Notes under the pieces: model-generated
Databases searched by the model: none
What the model was told of the DNA's origin: nothing
The model's input: the letters and a program-made list of their open reading frames with translations, nothing else
In this document: piece after piece, positions 56,601 through 64,000 of the stretch
Position numbering within the stretch: position 1 is the stretch's first letter
Layout of the letters: every line of letters starts with the position of its first letter
Assembly (NCBI RefSeq): GCF_037975245.1
Contig: NC_092570.1
Location: 8,369,001-8,433,000 of the forward strand
Direction: 5' to 3'
Source of the DNA: Apostichopus japonicus
Taxonomy: Eukaryota; Echinodermata; Holothuroidea; Aspidochirotida; Stichopodidae
Length of the DNA: 64,000 bases
Position numbers and translations under genes: made by a program

Positions 56601-58407
56601 ACAAAAATGAACTAATACACCATCGTGACGCCAATGATTATACGAATAGGGTTTATTAACCAAAGAAAGAGAGATACATGGCTTTGGTATAATTATTTTT
56701 ATGTTATTGTAATAACATTTAAGTCATGTAAAATACGATATTCGTGGTAACTATCTTCATAGCGATATTTTGAAGAGTTCATTTTTCCATCTTTTCACTC
56801 TAAGATTCTTGAAACTTTGGTCGAGCGTTACAAACACGGTCACTTGAAGGTAGCTCCACCTCCTCGTGTGGACCCGATAACTCCAACCAGTCGAAGATCC
56901 TCTGTTAATGCCTCTATTTCAAACGAGCCAATTGATCTTAAAGATCAGCAAAGGATTAACAAACTTACCCCGCAAAGTCTGGGATCAGCTTCATCTACAC
57001 CTACGTCATCAACGACTCATCTAAAATCTACCGGTACCCTTTCATCTCTGGAAGTCATCCCAGAAGATGAACGACCAGCGGAAGTCACACCGTCCAACGG
57101 GTAAGATATATACTGTGCAGCTGTACCGATATACAAATCTGTGCGGACGTTGTCACTGGCGGACCGCCAATCTTGCTATATCTGGGATATGCTAGAGTTC
57201 CTTTATAGAGTATAAAGGAACTCTAAGATCTGCTAGAGTTCTCGCGCCATCAAGAGCACTTAAATAGATTCTATGTTTGTTAGTTTATTACATTGTTATG
57301 TAACAGCAGATACTTAAAATGTTGTAAAGGTGTGTTACATTTACTTTCGAATCAAACAGTGAACACCTAGTGCCGATTATCCAATCATATTGCCTGAAGT
57401 AGAAATTACGATAGACTGTGCGTATGCCAATATTTAGTAGCAGTTAATAGTTTTTTTTTTGCTTTTTATTAATAAGTTTGAAACTGATCAACAAGATTCT
57501 CTCTTTTGTTTTTGGCCATCTTTTATTCAAACTTTGAATTCAATGTACAACTTTCTTTTTCCATTTTCGTAAATAAACAATAGATATTTCTTAAATAGCG
57601 ACAATAATTGTGAAAATGAAAGTGATCGATTAACAAAGTATTTTAGGTTAATACGAATTTCGAAATATATAATACACATTCCCACTTAGCAGATAATAAA
57701 GGTATAACTGAATTAGGACAAATAAATAGTGACTCCGAAAACCTAAACATCAAAAAGAGAAGAACAACTAGAAAATGTTGCGTAAAGGTTATTGTAAGAA
57801 ACAAGATTCTGCAATCTGAAGATAGGCAGTTGTTCCATTGTCCGTTGTGTCAATATGATATATATTAATAAAAAACAAAAGAACACTAGACAATCAGCTA
57901 CCCGTTTTGCCCTTTTGAGAATAGCTTCTGGGGTTAGAAGATGTTTGGTTCAGGTACATTTGTGCACTATAGGGATGTTGCTATGGATAAATGATTCTAG
58001 CAAACTCGCGCTTCATAACACAATTGAACAACATACAATAACAATACTCCATGCACCGGTTAGTTCAATATAAAATTTGGATCTTATGTAACATTCATCA
58101 TATCATGATAACCCAGTTGGGACAATTTTTTCCTATAATGTAGTGTCATGTCCCGCTTCAGAGCACTCGTATTGTCAGTGCGAGTAGTATGAATATCATG
58201 TCTCTATCAGATCAAGGTTAGGAACTGTTTGTACTGTCAATACCAGTTCTTTGAGAGCATGATATTGGAGTACAGTTTAGAGAGGTATTAGCATTAGGAA
58301 ATGTTCCCAATGATGGCTGACCATATGCCCCTCTTCATGTTTATTCATTAATCTCTTCCAGAAACCCTGGCGGAAGGAAACACACATCGTCGGTCAGTCT
58401 GGTTTAG
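42738..58407 (+). CDS. TRPC: TRPC-type cation channel, 16 exons, 947 aa
   Basis: Exons: 42738-43071, 43562-43677, 44226-44339, 45664-45905, 47133-47400, 47854-48041, 48485-48687, 50946-51085, 51472-51521, 52058-52176, 52980-53226, 53960-54155, 54992-55168, 55875-55982, 56805-57100, 58362-58407. They total 2844 nt with every phase consistent. In order the protein has: a basic start; an acidic Ser-rich stretch (about 35-85); ankyrin-like segments (95-200, with [16 protein letters not shown]); the TRPC linker ([15 protein letters not shown]); the FVAHP entry to the pre-S1 elbow (387-408); S1 (432-448); a Cys-bearing outer loop; S2-S4; S5 ([18 protein letters not shown]); the pore helix LFW (682-684); S6 (LLNMLIA, 723-729); a diverged TRP box (EWIFSRTKL); PFNLVPS (767-773); and a coiled tail ending SLV. 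TRPC channels admit Na+ and Ca2+ after phospholipase C activation. A TAA 12 bases upstream in frame fixes the start. The paralogue is not resolvable. Confidence 0.93.
43300..43522. repeat. (AT)n microsatellite in TRPC intron 1
   Basis: About 220 bp of AT dinucleotides with AAATAT and TTTATA interruptions, ending 40 bases before the exon 2 acceptor. Confidence 0.96.
43621..43677 (+). other. Exon 2 segment bounded by a cryptic in-frame splice donor
   Basis: Within TRPC exon 2 the sequence GCT|gtaagc at 43620/43621 is as good a donor as the real one (AAG|gtaagg at 43677/43678). Both leave phase 0. Using the upstream site would drop 19 codons ([19 protein letters not shown]) of an ankyrin-like helix without a frameshift. 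The long form aligns better with TRPC relatives (LLVAI... equivalent), so I annotate it as the main product. Confidence 0.45.
45906..46950 (+). repeat. ~49-bp minisatellite at the 5' end of TRPC intron 4
   Basis: About 21 units of 'agttaccttaatgggtttatggaggaagctggcttgtgggtcatgaag', 48-51 bp each, run directly from the exon 4 donor. The first unit contains the donor itself (GAG|gtaagct). Later units have GAGGAAGCT or GAGAAAGCT at that place. Unit order and substitutions suggest repeated tandem duplication. Units abut without unique spacers, so this is not a CRISPR-like array. Confidence 0.95.
48734..48910. mobile_element. 177-bp TIR element of the TATGGAAC family
   Basis: TATGGAACGCGAAAA and TTTTCGCGTTCCATA are perfect 15-bp inverted ends. 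The 6-bp duplication GTTCAG flanks them (48728-48733 and 48911-48916). The interior has short repeats of 'aagtttagacaacg'. End sequence and 6-bp duplication match the element at 40993. It lies in TRPC intron 7. Confidence 0.82.
48939..49070 (+). repeat. ~100-bp tandem repeat, two units, second one split by a LINE
   Basis: 'ctgtctgagcagt.a.gtaaca.tgact' occurs at about 48941-48970 and 49044-49070. Unit 1 continues 'aaggtacac...gactagagacaggcttacagg' (48970-49013). The matching continuation of unit 2 is found only after the LINE, at about 50361-50406. Confidence 0.75.
49071..50360 (+). mobile_element. 5'-truncated non-LTR retrotransposon (Jockey/CR1-like reverse transcriptase)
   Basis: It lies in TRPC intron 7, sense to the gene. 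The frame to 50282 has reverse transcriptase motifs in order: [27 protein letters not shown] (motif A), [20 protein letters not shown] (B), MFADDLILY (C, catalytic Asp pair intact), [10 protein letters not shown] (E region), then the conserved C-terminal [18 protein letters not shown]. The endonuclease and ORF1 are missing. A 3' tail of about three CCAAGA units ends near 50360. The uninterrupted 405-codon frame indicates a young insertion. The first codons ATG ACT come from flanking repeat, so the ORF has no start of its own. Confidence 0.9.
50619..50741 (+). other. Possible cryptic (poison) exon in TRPC intron 7
   Basis: A 'tgctag' acceptor and an 'att|gtaagt' donor bound 123 nt that join exon 7 in phase and stay open for 41 codons ([15 protein letters not shown]...). 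Joining its end to exon 8 would create TGA at the junction, so inclusion would truncate the channel after S2. Direct exon 7 to exon 8 splicing fits the TRPC family better. It may be chance. Confidence 0.25.
53533..53682. repeat. (AT)n and (GT)n microsatellite in TRPC intron 11
   Basis: About 135 bp of AT dinucleotides with AAATAT interruptions, then a short GT run from about 53667. Confidence 0.95.
53960..54155 (+). CDS. TRPC: TRPC exon 12: pore helix, filter and S6
   Basis: Part of the TRPC gene, described separately because it decides the family. The acceptor 'attcacag' leads to [17 protein letters not shown] and the donor is CAA|gtaagt. The LFW triplet is the TRPC pore-helix hallmark. Family members usually read IFGL.E after it. 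Here Glu follows FG directly (FGEFHIVD), moving the acidic residue toward the filter. S6 follows with [14 protein letters not shown], close to the TRPC consensus NMLIA. The upstream donor of exon 11 (AG|gtttaa) is weak but gives matching phase. Confidence 0.9.
54992..55168 (+). CDS. TRPC: TRPC exon 13: TRP box and basic helix
   Basis: It has no methionine and so is easily missed. Between 'ttgaacag' and ACG|gtaagc, 177 nt encode [18 protein letters not shown], the counterpart of the TRPC 'EWKFARTKLW' TRP helix. PVPFNLVPS, the conserved proline segment, follows. Then comes [20 protein letters not shown], a basic amphipathic helix of the kind that binds calmodulin in other TRPCs (inference). The TRP box has Ile and Leu-Leu where Lys and Trp are usual. 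Confidence 0.88.
55203..55428 (-). mobile_element. tRNA-derived SINE, type 2 (full-length copy 3)
   Basis: Read on the minus strand it starts CGGAGTGTTAGCTCAGTGG, an exact A box (TAGCTCAGTGG, 55410-55420). About 35 bases later is the exact B box GTTCGAGTC (55367-55375). The body matches 24818-24989 closely. Copies at 21068 and 24818 are the same family. It lies in TRPC intron 13, antisense to the gene. Both promoter boxes are intact, so Pol III transcription is conceivable. Confidence 0.82.
58362..58407 (+). CDS. TRPC: TRPC exon 16: C-terminal PDZ-ligand exon
   Basis: The acceptor 'ctcttccag' joins exon 15 (AAC GG|gtaaga) in phase and encodes [15 protein letters not shown] then TAG. The last three residues S-L-V fit the class I PDZ ligand S/T-x-hydrophobic. 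If intron 15 is not spliced, exon 15 ends at TAA (57102-57104), giving a form ending PSNG without the ligand. Confidence 0.75.
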
Positions 58408-61400
58408 CGGATTTCGGTCAGGGATCCCTCGCCCGGATGACATGTGTCTTGACATGATGGCCATACATGAGGGCAGACGGGGGGCCAGGAGGACTCAAGG
58501 GGAGCCAGGAGTAAAAAAAAGGGATAGGGGGTAGGCAGAGGCAGTGGCGTAGCCAGAGGGGGCCAGGGAGGCAATGCCCCCCAAAAAAATTTGCTTTGTG
58601 CTACAGTCTTGCCCCCCCCCCCTCCCGCCCAATGATATCCAGTAATGTATTCAAAATACTTCTTTTTTACATTTTTTCGAGTTCTAATCACAAGTATTCA
58701 TACCTCAGGGCTCATGTTCATACTTCATATGAGGTCAGAACTTGGTAATCAGACCGAGATATTACCCTTTTTTGGCCTTCATCATACCCACATATACGGA
58801 GACCGTTGATCAATATCGTCCTACATAATAAGCGCCAATAATTTGGCCGGTTGTATAACCATTACAAACTAGCGCTAGCAACCCATGTGCATTTTCAGCG
58901 ACCAATGATGCCACTTTGTGCAGACGAGGTGCCCATTAATACATATATTTCTTGGTAATTCCTACCATCAACCATCACGGGGTTGCCACCCCCCCCCCCC
59001 CCTTAAGAAAAATCTTGCCCCCTAACAATAGAATGCTGGCTACGCCACTGGGCAGAGGTAAACCAGAAGATACCCAAGAATCATCTTCTTTGGAAACGAA
59101 TTAGTTTACTATATACACATACGTGATTATCATTAATTGTGTATATGTCTGATTACGTCTGAGTATGACTGCTTATGCCCGGAATAGTAACATACTATAT
59201 CACAAAGTTAAAATGATAGAAAATGCGTATTTTTCTATATGAAATATCTAATTATTTAAGTCTATAAATTTGGCCTAAAATGTAATACCGTATACTTTTA
59301 ATTTTGACCATTGCCTTTTAGACTAAAGCCGGGTATTTGAAGATTTAAGCCTGCCAGAACTGTAATTATTTCTAATGTATACATAACTTTAACGTTATAT
59401 TAAGTTACGCGCTCGTTGATTTCCGTTGTTTATGTTGAAATATTTTAATAATCTAGGTTAGTATACCACGTCCATTATTAAGTCGTATCAAATTCGCTCG
59501 TGATGTGGATTACATTTTATGTATAGGCCTATACACTACATGCATTGTATATGTGCATCATTGTGATCATACTATAAATATATGGTAGGATAAACAAAAG
59601 TCGGGCACAGCTATACCACTTGTTCCGGCGGCTGATCTCACCTTCACTTTCGTAACTTGCTTCATATAGAATTGTGGATGCAATGAGATTCTTAATGTAT
59701 AAGGAAATGCTTTGCAATAATAAAGTATGACTAGAAAGTAAAGGATGATTAATTTGTTTGATCAGAATCAAAAGTAAAAGAATATTTTCTTTCCTTGAAG
59801 ATTTAGCTATTATGTATATGTAACTATATTAATTATCTTCAGATTTTATAAGTTTGTTTAGTGATACCATAGCCAAAGACAGTTTTCATTATACGTAAGA
59901 TGAGCCATTAGCGTAACGATTGGATTTATAGGTGTAAAGGGGAAGAAGGGAGGGGTAGAATGAAATACCGCAGATGCAAAAGCTTTAGTTAGTTTTCAAT
60001 TCTTTTTATGACAAGTTCAGTTGGCTGTACTTCAGATCATTTTCAGATAGTTTTTAGAGCATTTACTTAATTTTTATATTTTTAATTTTTTTTTAATAAT
60101 GAATAATCTTAATTAATTATTTCCCCTGAAAAGGGGAATTTAAAGCAAATATTTTTAGAAACAAATGAGAGCTATCGACAGGTTCTGCGATTCATTGCCT
60201 ATGGACATAACTGCGTTTTATAAGAAGCAGATGTGAACTGTTTTGCTAAACCAATTTATTAGACCAAAACCATTGAATAATATTGTTTTACGTTGTTATT
60301 ATTGTTCATTTCTGTTACTGTTTGCAATTATAACTGGTATAAAAAAAATTAAACTGGCTACTTGACCTGTCTTGACATCAATCGACCTATATATGACCTC
60401 TATAGTATCCGTAAAATGTTTCCATTCTTATTGGGTTATTGACCGAAAATGAATCCAACTTATAAAATGCTATATCTCCGTTAATTATTATCTGAATTAA
60501 ACCAATTTAAGGTTTTGATCTCCACTGCATGCTGAATCTTCTTCCGTGAGATATATAATGGCACATGTATAGCCCATCAAGGGCCTTAATGCAAAACCTA
60601 AAGTGTATTCCTCATCATAAAGTAGCTATAAGAAATGCCTTTGTTGTTAATGAAAAGTAGTCTACCATTTCCATTAAAATGAAATCGTTTATTTTTTAAA
60701 AGAAGTTCCTTTATGTAATATAAAAAGGACCCCATTTTTTGTAAACACTATGGTATGATTTACCAAAAGAATGAAGTTTAGCATTTCATGAGACGTATAT
60801 TATATACCGGAAGTATGTTAGGTGATTGGGATAAGGTTTAGTTCTTCAAATCAAAGTTAAATGTCCCACTGCCTCAACATTTGTGCCACCACCCGGCCCT
60901 CTCTAAACCTAAATGAAGCAAACGAAACAGAGATCATTACGGGGGAAATAAGGAGAGGCTTTTTCATGTGGTATTACTGTGCTTGCTTGGACAATGGGTA
61001 TTGTATACTTACGGAAGCTTTTAGAGTGTTCTATAAATGTGATCATCGCTAAAATGTATCAAGATTACGGATCATATATGGACCGATAGTCATGTGCATA
61101 TAGTCACGCCATCACATTGGTTAGCTGTGACGGTTACCGGGCTAAACCGGCGAAAAGTACCGTATAGAGCACACCCCCCCCCCCCCACACACACACACAT
61201 ACACGCCGTCACCACCGCTGTTCGACTTCGAGGCATTCATAAAATATAGATTCTGTCAATTTACCGTAAGATGACATGAAGAATACACTGCTTTAAAGTC
61301 ATATTCCACATCTGTAGATCGTTAGTTGTCCCAAGTTCAAGGCGATCATAGCTTTTGACGAAGCAGCGACAGTAAGAACTGTATCTCAGTTTGAAGGCCA

Positions 61401-62166
61401 TATTTGACAGCAAGCATATGAATTATCGATCGGATTCTAGCACGGCTAACATTGCAACGACCCGTAGTGAAGTGTTTACTCAAATATTAAGCTAAAATAG
61501 TATCTAATATCTCTCATCAATTGGTATAGGCCAGTATTGACAACATATGCAGTCAGCATTTGCCGATATGTAGGCCTAAAGTATAGTCTACATGTGTTAA
61601 CTCTAAACAGGAAATCATGCACAAAGCGGCTACATGAACAGGTTTTCTAACATAAAATATGAATTCAAAGATCGCTTTTGCTCATCCCTCTGATCCAGCT
61701 ATATCCCCTGACGCTTGAATTTATCGAGCACCGAAAGAAGTGATCGACCATGAATGCGAAGTTAAGCTATAAATCCTAATCCCCGCTCACTTCTCCTCCA
61801 GATCATTCCCAATCAGCTCCTAGCTTTCCCTCTTCTTTTCCAAATGTCTTGTCTTCCACCAGCTTCCACCCTCCTTTTCCCATTCCCTTCCTCCTCCCCT
61901 TTCTCCTCCCGCCTGCCAAGTCCCTACACCGCCCCCCCCCTCCCCCACAAAACTCCGTTCCTCTGCAGTTTCATCTCATCACCTACACACACCTGTTTTA
62001 CATTGCATATCTTTCCCAGGCATGAACCTGTCCAGCTGTGATCGCAACGAATACGAGAGTTTGGAGGTCATAGGGCATATGCGGTAGCTCTGACATGTCA
62101 ACACACATTGTGGGTGTTATATTACTACTACAGCAAAAGAAGGCTGTAACTCTTTCATATGTTTAG
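58408..62166. other. TRPC 3'UTR candidate and downstream DNA
   Basis: Besides the hAT MITE at 58542-59050, a candidate AATAAA lies near 59717. A C-tract followed by (CA)n is at 61172-61199 and a pyrimidine-rich stretch at 61790-61990. No gene was recognised; frames such as 60861-61052 and 61844-62041 show no domain. Confidence 0.35.
58542..59050. mobile_element. hAT MITE with perfect 15-bp TIRs
   Basis: CAGTGGCGTAGCCAG and CTGGCTACGCCACTG are exact inverted ends. The 8-bp target duplication GGCAGAGG is exact (58534-58541 and 59051-59058). It sits 135 bases after the TRPC stop, inside the probable 3'UTR. It is the best-preserved hAT MITE in the window and carries no coding sequence. Confidence 0.93.
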
Positions 62167-62265
62167 GAAATGGAAGAAACACAACAAATGTACTGAGTGT
62201 AGGCAAGTATGTCATCGGCCGAAAGCAGCAGGAAATTACGGCATTTTGGTTTGTTATCCCAACAG
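62167..62265 (+). other. Candidate 99-bp exon, family uncertain
   Basis: A good acceptor ('ctttcatatgtttag') and donor (AACAG|gtaagc) bound 99 nt. One frame reads CTECRQVCHRPKAAGNYGIL then VC: its spacing C-x13-C with YGIL before the last Cys recalls the first zinc finger of nuclear receptors, but the leading pair is C-x3-C and the usual 'C.GCKGFF' does not follow. A second frame is also open (SVGKYVIGRKQQEITAFWF). With two frames open and no partner exon found, this is only a lead. Confidence 0.2.
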
Positions 62266-64000
62266 GTAAGCATTCAAAAAAGTGAATATGAGATCATCGA
62301 TATCCAGCCTTAGTCCGTGTTATGCTATCAATGCCTAATGTTAGGCTAGGTTGCCTAAGAAGGCCACACAGTTATTCGTTAGGCTAACTGAGTTGACCAG
62401 AAGGCGTAACATAGGTAATCACATCGAAGGACTCTACAGTACTGCTCGCAAAGATATCATGTAACGTGGCGCTCAAGGTTGGTGGCTCGCGATGTATGCC
62501 AAATTTTTGGTAGTAAAGCCCTCATTCAGCCTCTCTGAATATACTGGTCTGATCAGTTGGCTCCTCTTTGCCCAACTGTTTGCCAAACTGATTGTTTCTG
62601 TACTTGCATATGGGGCCTAGGCACAACTTCAAACCTGGGACAGAACAAAGTTCATTATTACATTTGCCTGTAGTATTATAGGAAGGTCTAGGTTATTAAT
62701 GTCACTGATACCTGCAAAAGTAGAACACTCCCAGTTAATTTTCTGGTAAAACCATCACAGAATTAACCCAACAAATGCCATGAGCTTTGCAGACAGTGTT
62801 GAATTACCTCTAGTAGTAGTATTAGTAGGGGACCGTAATAAATTGTTGATTTGAATTTCATAAGTCATGTTTGTTTGAGAAATTTCATATGTTTATTCTG
62901 TGCAAAGCATCTACATGTATATACATATGTACGTCATCATTCATTTGGCCTTGGAAGTTGGAGGCATACATTATACACTCAGGGCTTAACAAAATTGGTA
63001 ATTTCCAATTGTGAAGGGCATGACAACAAAAATGAATTTGTGTAAGAGCATTCTTGGTCGTGCAATTCTTATGTCATTTTGGAGCAGTAAAAGTGCTGCA
63101 GGCTATTAAATTATGAATAATTAAACAATACAAGGATAAAGCTATTTATTTTTTTCGTTTAGAAAATACTTTCTACCTGAACATCTGGTCACTGCGAGCA
63201 CACTTTTCCGATGCTGTAGACATCTCACATTGTTTTTTCCCTTTGTTTCGTTCGCTTGATGGCATAGTGAATCGGAAATGTTGAAAACTTTTAATCTTCA
63301 CTTTGGTTGATATTCAGTAAAAAGCGCAGTGAAAAGCAACTTTTAACTTGAAAGTCCCAGACGTAAATAAAAATAACTATCACCCCTTTCGTATGTGGTA
63401 TGTGCCATATGACGTGATACGTCACTACTTTCAACAACTAGTTATCCACTTACATCATTTCCTAAGTGGAGGTTACTATTTCTATAAAGGTGTTGCCATA
63501 TTAACATTCCCGCCCAGTTTATAGCTGAGAACAGGACAATAGATCGACTAAAGCAAGTCCAAACGTCACGCGACAAAGTCAATGGGATTTTGATGTGTGA
63601 TTTCCTTCGCACACAGTTAACTCAATGGAGAAGTCCCATTGACTTACTGTGGAAGTAAAACGAACGTCAAATAGTGAAGTCCTTGTGAAGGAAGAATAAA
63701 GAATGATCTAAAAGACATTAATGTTTGTACTAATGTATGTATAACAGATATGGTTATCCTGCGAAACTCATGAGAAAGTTTTAAAAAAGAAGAGGAAGAA
63801 GGAAAAAAAAAAAACGAACAAGGTACTGCATTTACGAAAGATGAATCAAACAAAATCTCCCCAGTATTTTGGGGTTACTGTATAGTGTAACTTAGTGTAA
63901 TACTCGCAATGCACAGGGCACAGACAGCAAAACGTAAAGGGCATGACGGCAAACTTTTGCCGTCGGCGAGGTGTATTTTTCAGGGGCACCACAGCAAACA
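62266..64000. other. Window end, no gene recognised
   Basis: AT-rich sequence without supported exons. 'gaagggcatgacaacaaa' near 63015 and 'aagggcatgacggcaaac' near 63937 resemble each other and may be parts of an unrecognised dispersed repeat. Confidence 0.35.

Noticed and set aside
61844-62041. Ser/Pro-rich 65-codon frame
   Set aside because: A pyrimidine-rich tract explains it; no splice context or homology.

Overview
The window is invertebrate metazoan nuclear DNA. It is AT-rich and intron-rich, with GT-AG introns of roughly 0.4-4 kb, long AT, GAT and TATG microsatellites, tRNA-derived SINEs, 5'-truncated non-LTR retrotransposons and many short hAT-like transposons with 'CAGTGGCG' ends. 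The protein families and repeat types would fit a marine deuterostome, possibly an echinoderm. That placement is an inference from style, not proof. No bacterial, organellar, rRNA or intact tRNA genes were seen.

Layout. Positions 1-12734 hold no recognisable host gene. Two arrays of the same ~233-bp satellite lie there in opposite orientations (1-1042 and 6943-8131), with at least four hAT-type insertions carrying 8-bp target duplications. Positions 12735-23214 hold an 8-exon Aa_trans-family amino acid transporter (466 aa if a one-base deletion in exon 6 is allowed for). Its introns carry an L2/CR1-like LINE tail, two SINEs, a near-perfect 166-bp foldback hairpin and two minisatellites. Positions 23215-35246 are gene-poor, with a cluster of three CRE palindromes, a nested pair of hAT elements and AT microsatellites. 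Positions 35247-37031 hold a two-exon gene for a 129-aa lysine-rich protein starting MGCGSS (candidate dual acylation), whose intron contains ~790 bp of pure GAT-type triplets. Positions 37032-42737 contain microsatellite and a transposon built from GATATC repeats.

Positions 42738-58407 hold the main gene, a 16-exon TRPC-type cation channel of 947 aa. All splice phases agree and the exons sum to a multiple of three. It has an acidic N-terminus, ankyrin-like segments, the TRPC linker, the pre-S1 elbow and S1-S6, the LFW pore helix, the PFNLVPS segment after a diverged TRP box, and a C-terminal SLV that fits a class I PDZ ligand. Its introns contain a 49-bp minisatellite whose first copy overlaps the exon 4 splice donor, a reverse-transcriptase ORF inserted in a small tandem repeat, and an in-frame cryptic donor. 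From 58408 to 64000 there is the likely 3'UTR with a hAT MITE, then sequence with only one weak candidate exon.

The three genes lie on the + strand but there is no evidence that they work together. The transporter would move amino acids across a membrane. The channel would carry cations downstream of phospholipase C. The small protein is predicted to be membrane-anchored and its role is unknown. The most unusual content is in the repeats: a TIR family with 6-bp target duplications, satellite arrays in inverted orientation, and a minisatellite grown from a splice site.
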